Below the pieces are notes generated by a model. It was not told the DNA's origin, ran no database searches, and worked only from the letters and a program-made list of their open reading frames with translations. Shown in pieces: positions 34,520 to 46,572 of a stretch of DNA of 64,000 nt. This DNA is from Rotaria socialis (lineage: Eukaryota; Rotifera; Eurotatoria; Philodinida; Philodinidae), in NCBI GenBank assembly GCA_905331475.1, contig CAJNYU010000350.1:124001-188000 (forward strand). The letters run 5' to 3'. The position numbers and the translations under genes were made by a program. Each line of letters opens with the position of its first letter. The stretch's first letter is position 1.

Positions 34520-36471
34520 AGCATATCTAGAATTAAAATAAATGATCATAATCAATATGAGCCTTGCAATTTCGTATTTTTTTTTAATTTAAATTTGAAC
34601 TCAAATAATATGGCATAACATTAGTTATAAATTGAATTGTTGTATGATTTAATTCAAGAAAACTCTGTATGTTAAAGTAATTTTAAGAAAAACTGAATCG
34701 TAAGATTGACTTTAATAAATTCCTGTGGTGATCTCTTGTCGTCATGTTAGAGATATAAATATCGCCAACAAATTTTATTAGTATTTATTTAAAAATACAA
34801 ATGATTTGCTTATCTCATCATAGTATGACTAATAAAGTAATAATTGAAACTCATTATAAAGAATACGTCAAATCCTTACTTTTCTAGTCTAAAATTAACT
34901 GTGAATAACCAAGATAACGGGCAATAACTGATTTTAGTACAAATAAGGTGTGATAATCTAGCGTTTTTTCATTGTTATGTTCAATTGTTTTTTCATTAAA
35001 ATCAATAGTGATTCACAGAGTATCACCTTTTTAAATAGCGTGATCATCATAATTATGCACAGCTGATCTTTGCCAATTGTCTATAATAGACTGACTACAC
35101 GACCTATATGTTAACTAAATAATGATCAATTTAAATTATTTGGATTTTCTGTATTTTCTAATCTAACTTCATTAGAAACAGTGCCAATAAATGGCCATGA
35201 TGTGAGATAATCAAATCTATCAATATAAGCTCGAATACAATGTAAACCACTCAATTATAAATAATTGACTAGTCAATGAAATGTATTAGATGACTATCAT
35301 CAATCATTTCATCTAAAATTTCATTAAATAATAATTCATATGGATTAATAATAGGTGACCAAACGAAAATGTCACTATTATAGAAATAATAAATGTAATG
35401 ATAAATAAATACTTGTTTTTCAATATTTGATGATATAGATGTTGGTGGAGAAATTAGATTATTTTTTGTATGTTTTATATAATTTTCGATTTTTCTGAAA
35501 TAGGTAAAACTGAATATTTGTCTTGAAGCTTGGACGGGAATATTTGTGCGCATGCCCATCAGCTGTGTGGGTTTAGCTGTACAAAGTCAGTTTGAATAAA
35601 CAATGGAATTGCGCGGTGAAGATCAGGGTTTGATTGGTATGGGCTCACATCCTTCCACACTCACACCCGCATCACACATACAAATAGTACATTTTACCTA
35701 TTTCAGAAAAATCGAAAATTATATAAAAAATACAAAAAAAATTAATTTGCCCTAGGAAAGATTAAAATTTTAATTTCCCCTAGAGGAATTTTAAATTACC
35801 CTCCAACATAGACAATACTCTTGGTAGTTCAGCATCCCCTAGCGCATTGATGAGTGGTAATGATGTTTAAGTAATTTGTAATAACTATGTAATTAAAGTT
35901 CAAAACATTTTTATCAACCGCTGTCTATTATCACATAACTATTTGGTTTGAATGAATATGACGATTATATCTTTTTACTGATAGTTGCTCTTGTTTTGAC
36001 CGATGACGATAAAAAAATACTATTTCGGCTACAAAATATTTGATGGCTTTATATGAAGATTTAGAATCGTTGTTCATATTATGTATATTCTAATAGTTAT
36101 CTAGAATATGTAGTTCAAACGTTAACAAATAAATCAGCCATTTTTGTCATTATTTTCTTCGCAATCAATAAACTGTTCTGATTTATTAGCTACTGAGTAC
36201 ATTTTGTCTAGAAAAATAGCATAAAAAGAAAAAAACACTTTCTTTTGTCGTGACTAACAAAGAAAATTTGCTTTTCATTGTGCATGATTAGTTTCAACGG
36301 AGATTTTACTGTTAATGGAAATGTAAAAACAACAGTACAGTAACAAAACAAAGTTAAATGTACTAGAGTTTTGTTTCGAAGATAAATAAATATATGTACT
36401 TATGTAGATAACAAAACTGTCCTCGAAAATTCAATCTTGATTAAACGATAAAACAATCGATGAAAATTTCA

Positions 36472-36503
<32 letters not shown>

Positions 36504-36515
36504 TCATTAGTTAGA
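34520..36515. other. Intergenic (2 kb) with a strong inverted repeat and a (TA)n run
   Basis: No gene supported. It holds the 42-bp inverted repeat at 35468/35692 and a TA microsatellite at 36472-36499 just after the 3' end of the RBR gene. Confidence 0.5.
35468..35733. repeat. 42-bp inverted repeat with 182-bp spacer
   Basis: 35468-35509 and 35692-35733 are reverse complements with one mismatch. Core: CGATTTTTCTGAAATAGG against CCTATTTCAGAAAAATCG. The spacer is less AT-rich than its surroundings and includes a C/A-rich segment. Looks like a small foldback or MITE. Confidence 0.85.
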
Positions 36516-38753
36516 TCATTGATTACCCCAACCGCCTCGTATATAATTAGGATCATATTTAATTCCATTTCTTTCTAATAAAGCTTGAAATTCTTTCGGA
36601 TTACGCGCTTCTAATTCTTGTTGATATCTTAACTCACCTACAAAGAAAAAGACAATCAAGAAGTCAGAAAAACAAAAACTGAAGTAACGATATGTGTTTA
36701 CCGGGTTCCCAAAGTGTTCCATTCATTCGAGCACGTTGTTTTAAATCGCTTTCACTATGTCCTTGTTCTCTAGTTTTCCAATTCCACCAAACTCCACATT
36801 TAGCACATTGAATTACATTACATACACCTTTTTCTTTTAATGTCAAATGACGACATGTTGGACACTCTCGTAATTCTCCAGATTTAATCATTTTTTTAAA
36901 ATCTATTTAACAAAAATATAATATTATTTCATAGTATAAAAATTGAAACCAAAACAATACTTACCAGCATCAAGATCTCCATCGACACCTTTTTCTATTA
37001 CTTGTTTTTCATTACATATAGGACATTGAACTTTTTGTTTTTTTGGTGGACCCACCTGAAGAAAACCACCTTTTCCGCATTGAATACATGTAATAAAGTT
37101 CTCATTACGAGATAACTTCTTTAACATATATGTTGTAAGAAACGAGAGTAACTCAGAATATGTTAAACCACCATCTTCAATTATATTTTTTACATGACAG
37201 GGAACTAAACATGTTTCAGCTGGACATGGAATCCATGGAAGAATATTTCCATCACGAATAAGTACTGACAAATATTGATTGAAATCTTTTATACAAACTA
37301 CACGATGACCACACGCCTGAAAGTTTAGACAAAACAAATCTTTTCCTATAGAATATAGTATCTTTTAATAGTACATTTAAAAATTTTATATATGCGTAAA
37401 AAACAAAAGATCTGAGCGTTGATGTATTTAGACATGGAAATTTTCAGAATTAAAAAGTCTGTGGTAGTCATGAAATAGCTGTTTTATTTATATCATTATA
37501 CACAATGAAAATTGATCGTTTATCATATGAAATTTGTAACGTAATCTTCATAAAGTAAGATATCGTTTTTTCAAATATGATTGGTGTATTTATATCACTT
37601 CTTTGAAGGAGAGTATAATTCCATAGTTGTGTATGTTCCTCTCGTACAATTATTATTCAGGTTTAAAATTTGTTAGCTATGAAATCTCTATTATTCAGAA
37701 TTATTTTCAATGATGAATTAAATATGTTCACTCTATAATCTTAAATATAATTATCTACAATGATATTTAGAAGCTGTAAAAAGTTTTCTATTCGTCTAGA
37801 AATAAATTGAATTATGGTATCATATTTTACAAGATGAATATTTTCAATCTATTCGTTTGTTTTCATCTATTCAGTAAGTTTCTAAATACGGATGATTTAC
37901 TTGCATAGTAACCATTGGTACATCTTCATCATAACAGATTTGACAAGCAGAAAAGGTTAATTGGCCTTAAATAAATAATCTGAAGAGAATATTTTCCAAC
38001 CAATAAAATCTTTATATTTTTTACCATCTGATTGATCGTTTTTGTATTCAAGTGACTCAAAAATATCAGTCATACACTCATATAAAAACTCTTCTGCAAA
38101 TGATTTCTTTTGATGTTGTTGATCGCTCAATATTAGAATATATCGATTAAAATAAGGTACTAACTGATTATTATCCATTCCTTTTTCTACAGCAGAAGCT
38201 ATTTTTTGTGGTTCATCATTTTTTTGTGACTTATGAGTATTATCCAACATTAGAACCTCGTTTCCACTATCATCAGAGTCAAAGTCAGATTTCCTATTGT
38301 TGTTTTGATCCCCAATAGTTTCATTATTATAGTCCATAGGAAAATTTGTAAATAAACCATTGGTGTCACTAGGATTTTCCCCACAGCCTTCACAAACTAG
38401 AAAAATAGTAAAATTTTGAAATATAAAAAAGCTCATTTTATTTCTAACAAGACACACTTCGAATATGGCTACCAATATTAATATAATTACATCGAAAGCA
38501 TTGAACAACTTGGCTCTCTGTATGCAAATCATAAATTGCTGCTGCTGCCGCTGCTGATAAGTCTGTATTGGATCCATAGTTTAAGTTAGAAAAACTCGGA
38601 TTAGGCTCATTACACTATAGTTAAATAGATTAATATATATGTAAATAAGTATAGTAAAAAAAACAATGCATATACCACTTCGCATCTTGATCGTTTTATA
38701 GACTGAATCAATGTACAAGCACTGCACGCGTATGTGTCTGATGTTGTACTCAT
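36516..38753 (-). CDS. RBR-type E3 ubiquitin ligase candidate with RanBP2-type zinc finger
   Basis: Seven exons (38676-38753, 38458-38614, 38025-38396, 37901-37965, 36965-37316, 36702-36902, 36516-36637) give 448 residues. Residues 9-27 form a RanBP2/NZF-type finger, C-x2-C-x10-C-x2-C, often ubiquitin-binding. A second similar finger follows near 63-81 with x11. RING1-like CQICYDED...CGHRVVCIKDF starts near residue 207, an IBR-like Cys cluster near 300, and a C-terminal CPTC-x10-C-x4-C-x2-C segment (about 352-373) fits an RBR catalytic domain, where the Cys of GVCN would carry ubiquitin. Start lies 137 nt after the XRCC4 stop. Confidence 0.8.
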
Positions 38754-38759
38754 ATTTAT

Positions 38760-38761
38760 CT
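38760..38761 (-). promoter_or_regulatory. Putative trans-splice acceptor between XRCC4 and the RBR gene
   Basis: On the minus strand TTTCTATTGTTGTAG ends six bases before the RBR ATG, downstream of an AATAAA in the same 137-nt gap. Order poly-A signal, then acceptor, then ATG is typical of operon junctions. Confidence 0.5.
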
Positions 38762-38890
38762 ACAACAATAGAAACTACACATGTGTTTATTATTCTATAT
38801 TATTATCCAGTCGTATGGAACAGACGGTTTCAAAAACCGAACAATATTTACAAATATAAAAGAAAAAAACTAACAGAAAAATATGTTTAA

Positions 38891-41800
38891 TTAAATTTTT
38901 TCTAATAAATCATCGGTTGTTTGTGATTCTTCGGGTAAAGATGGTGTTGTTAAGTTTGGTGGAATACCAGCACCAGCATGACTAAAAATAATTCATAATA
39001 TAAGTAATAGTATACTATTTATAGTTGTTTTTTTTTACCTAAGATATGGATGGGTTGAAATTGAATTGGCACCAGTAACATATTTTCGTCTACAATAAGA
39101 GAGAAAAAAAGATTTTTTTTTCAAGTAAAAATCTTTTTTTTGCACTATGCTATACCTTTGATGATGTTTACTAATAGTCGACAATTTATAATCCAATCGA
39201 TCATCACCTAAATCAAGTAGACTATCTTGACTAGGACCAATATTGATTTCCGATTGAGTTGCTTGACGAATTGGAATTTGTATCTAATTGTATATAAAAA
39301 TAAAGTTCTTTTAATTACACAAACAGATTTAGTTTCGCGAACCTCATGTACTTCATCGTCCATAAATTGATCTTCATCTCCACTTGTATCTGTATCGCTC
39401 ATAGTATTTATTGTTCGTTTATTTTCGCCTGCTGTTATATTTTCAACATCATTCAATGTGGCTGTTGTATGCAAAGGTGAACGACTTCGAGCACGTAGAT
39501 TAGCAAATGCATCATTGGAACGTTCATCATCAGTACCACTATTATATCCAGCCCGAATACCTTCATCATCAGAATGATCATCACCTTAAAATAAACTTAA
39601 TTTTTCAAAAGCACAAAAAACAAATTTATTTAATTTTCCAATTACCAATAATACCATTCGCATGTTCATTTTCATAGGCTTCAATCTGACGTTTAAGTTT
39701 AGCTAATTCTCCTTTCTTAGTATTTAAAACTAGAACAAACTAAAAATAAGAAAAAACAAACACATTTTTGTCATTCCAAAGAAAAAGGAAACATTTGCGC
39801 TAATACTGGTGAGGGTCATAAAATTGATAGTATATATTTTTATTATCTCATTTTTAGAATTATTCTTAGTTTTTTCTGAAGTTTTACTTTATTGAATCAT
39901 GACATACTCAAATGCAAAACAAAACAGTATTTATTTATTTTCTTTGTTGTCCGTTACACTTCGCAGACAAAAAAATAATTCAAAGTAAAACAGTTGTCAT
40001 GTATGCGGAAGGTACAACATGGTTTCTCTGCTACTTTTTGTCTATCAACATTTGACATTAACTTCAAAAATTCTTTACTGTTGGTAAGCAGGAGAAAGAA
40101 AAAAACAAAAACAATGCATAGCCACCTACACAATAAATCAAATTTCTGTCGATATGACTCACGAATATAATTGCCCAACGTAAAAACTTTCTTATTCATT
40201 CGTTTTTTGTTTTCTTTAAACTTTGTTGCATTGGATATTATTATGAATGAACTGTTAACCGACACTAAGAGAGTAAGTTTGAATGTTCCATAGAGAATAC
40301 GTCTTAGACTAATCTTGGAAGAATATTGTCAATACAATGTTATCAAAGTGACACATTTTGTTATTTCTCTCTTTTCAGTGAAAGAGAAAGGAAATCGGAA
40401 CAAGACAGACTAATATATGCCATGTTAAGTATGTAAAAACACTCGAACGTAATAAAATCAATATACACATACGAACGAAAAGAGCAAGATATTTTGCATA
40501 TGTATTAGTAACATAAAAGACATTGTCAAAAGCTTCGTCATAATGATGTTTCTCTCTCTACCCGTTGAATATCATCACTGTAAAAAAAACGTTTTTGAAC
40601 GCAGAAGGTCATCATCGGTAAGCCAACAATTCTTTCTTTTCTCTATTGATTAGTCAAGCTTTTCTTACTTTTTTCAATGTTGCTATTATTTGAATAAAAA
40701 GAACAACAAACGATTCCTATAAAATATTATTCTCCGATTAATACAAATATCTGTTATTTTTCTTTTCTTGCACTTGTACGATTACTTATGAAGTTCGAAC
40801 AATATATAAAATAGATGAAAAATGCATATTTTACGACATGACATATCATGAATAATTTTCTTTTATCGATCAGATTCCTATTAAGATACTTATTATAGAC
40901 TAAATATCACAATCTTTTAATTTCACAAGAATGTTTTGATTCAACAACAAAAAGTTTCTATTTTCTTCTCTGTTCCATATTGTTCTTAAAATTACTCACA
41001 AACGTTTTCGTAAGGTACTATACTTGATGCTCTCACTAACACGAAGAATATATATACTATCTAATCAAACAGACAACGTATTTTGAGGTGAATATCAAAA
41101 AATGAATTTTCTGATAACATATTAAAATAGGTATTAAAGAAAGACTATGAACTCAATAACAGTACAATTGCTTTTCAAAATTTGAATAATTATTTTCTTT
41201 TTAGTTTCGCAGCTATAGCCATGGACAAATCACCCATAATGCCAATCATCGACGCAATAATTCAACACATTCTATTGATATCTTTAGCTTAATTGTTCCA
41301 ACCAATACTAATTCAACATTATCACATTTAACATGTTCTATATGTTCATTACCAATGATGAAACCGACTATATTACCATGTCAACATTCATTTTGTTTTA
41401 AATGTATACAAAAGAATCAACAAACTCGATCGAGTTCAGTACCAATTCATTCAAACCATTGTTTATTATCAAGTATTAATCAAACAATAGTAATAAAATG
41501 TCAAAAATGTTCACAGATACATAATATAAAGTCTTTATCAGATTTAGAAGAAAATCAATCAATTAAATTATTAATAAATACACTTTCATGTGAACAGTGT
41601 CATCAATTATATTCATCAGATCAACTAGATACATGTTCACATTGTTTTGGTGTAATTTGCTCGAAATGTTATCAAGAACATGTTCAAAATCATCAAAATA
41701 ACTCAGCAGAAAATAGAAATCTTTATCGAATTGTATCCACAGATGAAACAATGAATATCAATATGATTACAAATTCAGCCGAAAAAAATAAAAATAGTCA

Positions 41801-44800
41801 AATATTGAAACCACGAACATTGAATACTGAAGAAAAAGTTAGTATAAATAAAACATAATTTAAGCTAAATATTTGTTTTATTTTCTTTATTTTCAGTCTG
41901 TAATGAACTCAACTAGACCAATAATAGTAATAGAAAATAGCCAAATTGAAAACTCAGATCCATCACAAATCAATAGCAATAAGAAGAAAAAATCGAATAA
42001 TCCTTTTCGTAGATTAATGAGTCCCTCTCGTCATCGTCGATGGCCTAACGTGACTGATAAAGATTCAATTACGAAAAATTCTACATCGCCTGCTAACAAA
42101 AAAACAACTTCAACAAAAAGTTTTTCTAAAAACAAAAAATTGACTGTTGATACAAATATTGAATCAACAGCACCAATAGAAACTACTCAAACAACCGTAC
42201 CTGTTACACCTGTAGGTCAATTTTTGAATCTTCATGATCAATTTACATTTACGGATCAACATATAAAACGATGTAAACAACGTCGATCTGAATTAGATCG
42301 AACTGTCAAGAAACTGATTGAAATGTTAACAATGAAAACAACTGAAAATATTAATCAAATAACCCAATATTGGCTTCATTTTAAGCAAACATTATTAGAT
42401 CGATTTCAATCGAAAACAAATCGATTTCTTATAATTGATTACTTACTAAAAACCTGTTGTTCAAAATCAGATTCCCGAAAACAAATCGATTCATATGTAG
42501 AACAAAATGATGAAATCAAAGCAGCTGTTGAAGCTCTATCAATGACATTAATGGTTGTCACTAAAAGAGAATCTCTATTAACAATAAGCTATCTATTCGA
42601 TCGTGAACAACAAGCAACAATAAGTAAATTAAAACATCAACTTGAATCATTATTGTCATCGTATTCTGATGAACTTTCAACAATTAATGAATTTATTAAT
42701 GTGTACGAAACTCGTTTTGCTACATGGAGAGATCCTACAGTAACTGAATTGAATATATTAACTGAAAAATGGACAGAAATTATCAAAGAAGATTATCCAT
42801 CATTAGTTGAAAAAATTTCCAATGATTTTATAACTACAATACCACAAATAGAAAAAGTACTGATACAAATGCTTAGTAATATGCAAAAACGTTTGCTAAA
42901 TATGGATAATCGAATAGCAAGTCGAAGGACTAGTCTTTGTTAATTTATCGAAATTTTCTCTTTCTGATTTCTGTTTTGTTCTATTATTATTATTATTATT
43001 ATTAATGCAAATATGAATCAAATATATATTTACCTTACGATAAAGATCAGCTTCAAGTTTTTCTTTCGTATCTACAGTTTGTTTAACAGTCTGAAGAAGA
43101 ACAAGAATAGTAATTGCAACGAAACAAAATAAATATTTTCTAATTACCTCAAGAGCTTTATTCAATTGGCCATTAATACGTTGAATTTCGAAGATTTTTT
43201 GTTCATTAGTTGATCGTAATGTTTCCATTTCATCGATAGCATGATCCATCATTTTAACCAATATCTACAATAATATCTTAGAGCATTTTGTTCAATCTAA
43301 TTAAATAGTTCAATCACTTCTTCGATAGGTCGTTCTTGAAGTTCAGCACTACCAATTATTTTTAATGAATTAAGATCATCAACCATTTGTTTCCACACGA
43401 ACTAAAACAAATAAAATTAATTGGGTGGGTGTGGGTGTCGAAAAGATTTCATTTAAGAATTCTATTTAACTGAACTGAATTTCTGTATATCATTCTATTT
43501 TTAGACAACAGTGAATCGTTTTAATCGTTGATAAAAAATTTCCATTTGAAAGACTATTTATTAAATCAGTCCATTTGTTATAAAGCTCTTCTTATTTATA
43601 TTTCAAAATTCGATCGACTTTTTTCCTATTCATTTTAACTGATTGAAGTGTTCAATGTTTCGTTTGGTTTATGTGATAGACTAATGTGTAGTGTTAAAAG
43701 AATTTTATCGAAAAGAAAAGATGACAAGAGCTATCAAATAATATTCATTGGAGTGTGTTTATTTTTGCACCCTGATTTCAAAAACGAAAAAGCTTTTCGT
43801 TGAGAAATTAGTCTTTCCAATGTTTTACAAGAGTTCTTTGAACTATATAGGTTTCTCGATTCGTAGCTATTAATATATTCTATTGCATCTAAAAAAGTCT
43901 TTTTACTCAGTGTTTCTAAAATAGTTTTAAATAAAATCCGTTGGTGTTTTAACAACACAGAAATGCAATTTGATAAATAGATTTGGTAGAATAGTTAAAA
44001 TATGACTGACAGAGAGTATGGATTGATCTATTTCACAATGTTCAATATAATAATAAAGTATTCTTTGCATTGAAACGACGCAGACTCATATCAGTCGTAG
44101 TCAATTCAAATATTTTCTATTCGATGATAATTTCATTTCTTTGAATATTACTAATAAAAGTCTGTCCAATCACACGCACTTCCTTTTAAAACTCGGAAGT
44201 TTCTACTAATACTAATATTGACTGATCTTATTGAAGCAAAACTTCATGCATAATCAGAATAGAAATTAATTCTTCAAGCTAAAATAATTCCATAACTGAA
44301 AGTACAATTGAACAACGAAAGTCACAGTTTTGACTGTGCATATAGGACAGTTTGAATGATATCATAAGTCTTGATCATTATGGAAGTGTGCAATAATACT
44401 CTTATTAAAATCTCATCTATCGACAGTATTAGAAAATAATTTGAATTGAGCCTTCGTAAAAATTAAGTAAGCTTCGTCAAAAAGAAATCTTAGGATTTCT
44501 CTCAGAATCCTTTTACATTGTTTACTAAAATTATATTTGATTACATAAAGAAAATGAATCATACTTCAAGTCGATTTTTTTCAATTATTTTACAAGTAAA
44601 TACATAAGTTCTTCCATCAATTTCGGAATGATTTCCTTTGGAAAAAGCACGCTGTGTATGCGAATAAAATGTATCATGTTCTTCAGGTGGAAATTTTTTT
44701 GCTAATGCTCGAACTTGATTTTGATTCACTGAAATATATTTCAATGAAGAATGATTAATCAAAATAAATGAGTCAATTTACATGTTCCAATCCATCCAAC

Positions 44801-44932
44801 TTTCAAATTAGTTAATTGCATTAAAATAGTATTTGTTCTTTCATCAATCGAACTTTTAAGATAATATCGATCACTATTATCATCAAGAATTTTAACAAAA
44901 TAAGTAAAATCATCATCCATGGAACGAGTCAT
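38891..44932 (-). CDS. XRCC4: DNA repair scaffold XRCC4
   Basis: XRCC4 binds and stabilises DNA ligase IV in non-homologous end joining, in the nucleus. Ten exons (44782-44932, 44565-44728, 43318-43401, 43148-43264, 43034-43090, 39646-39739, 39343-39584, 39156-39283, 39039-39089, 38891-38981) join to 392 residues (human 336). The globular head covers about 1-125 (DDFTYFVKILDD, VGWIGTLNQNQV), a coiled-coil stalk about 125-215 with EADLYRKFVLVLNTKKGE at the ligase IV-binding position, and a Ser/Asp-rich tail (SDDEG, SDTDTSGDED: likely CK2-type sites) ending TTDDLLEKI like the human PEDLFDEI. Intron 5 is 3.3 kb and contains a whole plus-strand gene. The start follows an acceptor-like site. Confidence 0.9.
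40543..42943 (+). CDS. TRIM-like RING/B-box protein nested in XRCC4 intron
   Basis: Exons 40543-40617, 41205-41837 and 41897-42943 give 584 residues. A Ser/Arg-rich leader (VFERRRSSSFRSYSHG across the first junction) precedes a C3HC4 RING (about 69-125: CSICSLPMMKPTILPCQHSF, later CQKC) and a B-box-like finger (CEQC...CSHC...CSKCYQEHV, about 145-175). A basic, Ser/Lys-rich region and a long helical coiled-coil segment (about 310-570) follow. This is the RING/B-box/coiled-coil order of TRIM ubiquitin ligases, without a recognisable C-terminal NHL or SPRY domain. The whole gene sits on the opposite strand inside XRCC4 intron 5. The first exon is inferred from splice phase. Confidence 0.75.
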
Positions 44933-44944
44933 TTTTTTAAATAT

Positions 44945-44946
44945 CT
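44945..44946 (-). promoter_or_regulatory. Putative trans-splice acceptor between FAM32A and XRCC4
   Basis: On the minus strand TTTGCTCTTTCAG ends 12 bases before the XRCC4 ATG. Between the FAM32A stop and this site there are AATAAA motifs, one overlapping the stop codon. Confidence 0.5.
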
Positions 44947-45028
44947 GAAAGAGCAAATATTTTTTTATTCGAATCATAAAAACAAGAGAAAAGTGAATGT
45001 GACTTTTATTCAAATAATGAGACAAATT

Positions 45029-45421
45029 TTATTTAGTCCAACTGACTTTAGGAATATCATTGTATTCTGTGAGTTTATCTAAATAAGAATTGAGTTCTTC
45101 AACTTGTTCTTTATGAGATTTTGCTGCTTTTCGTAAAATTTTTTCTTCTGCACGTTTAGCCATTGCTTCATCGTAAGCTATTTCAGCAGGAGTACGTAAA
45201 TCACGACGTGATGAGCCACTACCTGATGGACCGTGTTGATCGATTGGATTGCTACTTATTGTTGATGCCACATGTTCCATTTTTGATGAAGGTGCTTCGA
45301 TAACTTTTGATGATTTTGATTTATGTTTATGTTTTTTGGAAACTTTTCCACCTTGGGTAGTACTCGTTGCATTCCCTTTTAAGCGAAGACTACCACCAGT
45401 AAATGAATAAGCCGAAGACAT
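45029..45421 (-). CDS. FAM32A: FAM32A (OTAG-12) homologue
   Basis: Intronless, 130 residues (human 112). FAM32A is a small nuclear protein seen at the catalytic core of the human spliceosome, where its C-terminus reaches the active site and helps exon ligation. The order is as in the family: SLRLKG near the start, a Lys-rich basic stretch (KKHKHKSKSSK), then RTPAEIAYDEAMAKRAEEKI, KAAKSHKEQVEELNSYLDKL and the invariant ending DIPKVSWTK. I chose the ATG at 45421 because the family starts just before LxLKG; the frame is open further upstream. It heads the cluster FAM32A-XRCC4-RBR; the next ATG is 96 nt after its stop. Confidence 0.95.
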   Translation of the reverse strand: MSSAYSFTGGSLRLKGNATSTTQGGKVSKKHKHKSKSSKVIEAPSSKMEHVASTISSNPIDQHGPSGSGSSRRDLRTPAEIAYDEAMAKRAEEKILRKAAKSHKEQVEELNSYLDKLTEYNDIPKVSWTK

Positions 45422-46572
45422 AATTATCTTCTTAGAGGTTTCGAATTGTTTGGCAATTAATAATTGACAAAATAATTTTGCAACTAGACGGAAACAATAA
45501 GTCATAGAACACCTCGTGCCTCCTATCTTACCTTACACAACGAAAGCGAAAATGATTGGTTGAAATTATAAATAAATTATTGAAATACATTTTTAGATGT
45601 CGCATACTATCGAGCAAATAAAATTACTACAAACTTATAATATAATAATGATGATGAACGAATATTTCGTTAATGAATTTCTTAGACATCGATAATAGGC
45701 AAGAACCTTTTAACAGAACAATAAAATCTTTCTAGAGGAAGAAGTTAAACGTTAACGAATAATGATTATCAGATACTAATGTTAATTTTTATTTCAAAAA
45801 GTAGAAAAGCTAAGGTAAATTATCTGTTGACCAGTATACAAAACATAAATAACAACAATAAGACAGCATGTGTGTGCGTGGTGAAGAAGGATCCTACTGT
45901 AGCAGAAATAATCGCAAATGTATATATATATATATTACCACATTGAAATGAACAGTTTTCCCACTAGTTTTAGTAGCATTATGTAAAATAACAGTATACA
46001 TCTTCCACTTTACGAAACGCTTTTACTTGTAAGTAGGAGTAAGATACGAAAATCATATGATATTATGACTTTTTCATTCTTTCGACAACAGAATTGGAAT
46101 TCACAGTTAATAGGAACGTCTTGATTTAAACAAAAATATGTTGAAAAACGCCATTTATTGGGAAGTATTCTTGCTGTTAACTGAGGTGATTTTTACTTTC
46201 TGTCTAATGAAAAAACTTTTTCTATTATGGTCACCACAAAAGGAAAAAAAATAATCAGATCAAATTTTAATAGCATTCGAAACAATTGAGCTTTTCTTTT
46301 TGTTTTAACGTTGATTTACAGGCCAGGCTAAAAAAGTGATCTGTCAGTATCTCTGGTGTATAACATCGGATAAATTATATTTCTAGAAAAAATTATGAAT
46401 CATTCGAAATAAAGACTTCAAAACATGGTTACGATAGTAGAAATTTATAGCAAAAGAGCAGAAACAACGAATCTATTGTTTCAATGTTAGCGCATTGTTT
46501 AAAAGTTATATAGAATCAATTCTTGTTTCATAGTTGCCTCTGTAATGAAAATTGTTAGCAGATATTTATTGA
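45422..46572. other. Intergenic, no gene seen (1.15 kb)
   Basis: AT-rich. Includes a short TA run at about 45920-45935. It should contain the promoter of the FAM32A cluster. Confidence 0.5.

Noticed and set aside
39954-40265. 103-codon minus-strand frame in XRCC4 intron 5
   Set aside because: T/A-rich, Phe/Lys-rich composition typical of random frames in AT-rich DNA; not needed for XRCC4.
43734-43958. 74-codon minus-strand frame in XRCC4 intron 2
   Set aside because: The XRCC4 model is complete without it, and it has no homology I can see.
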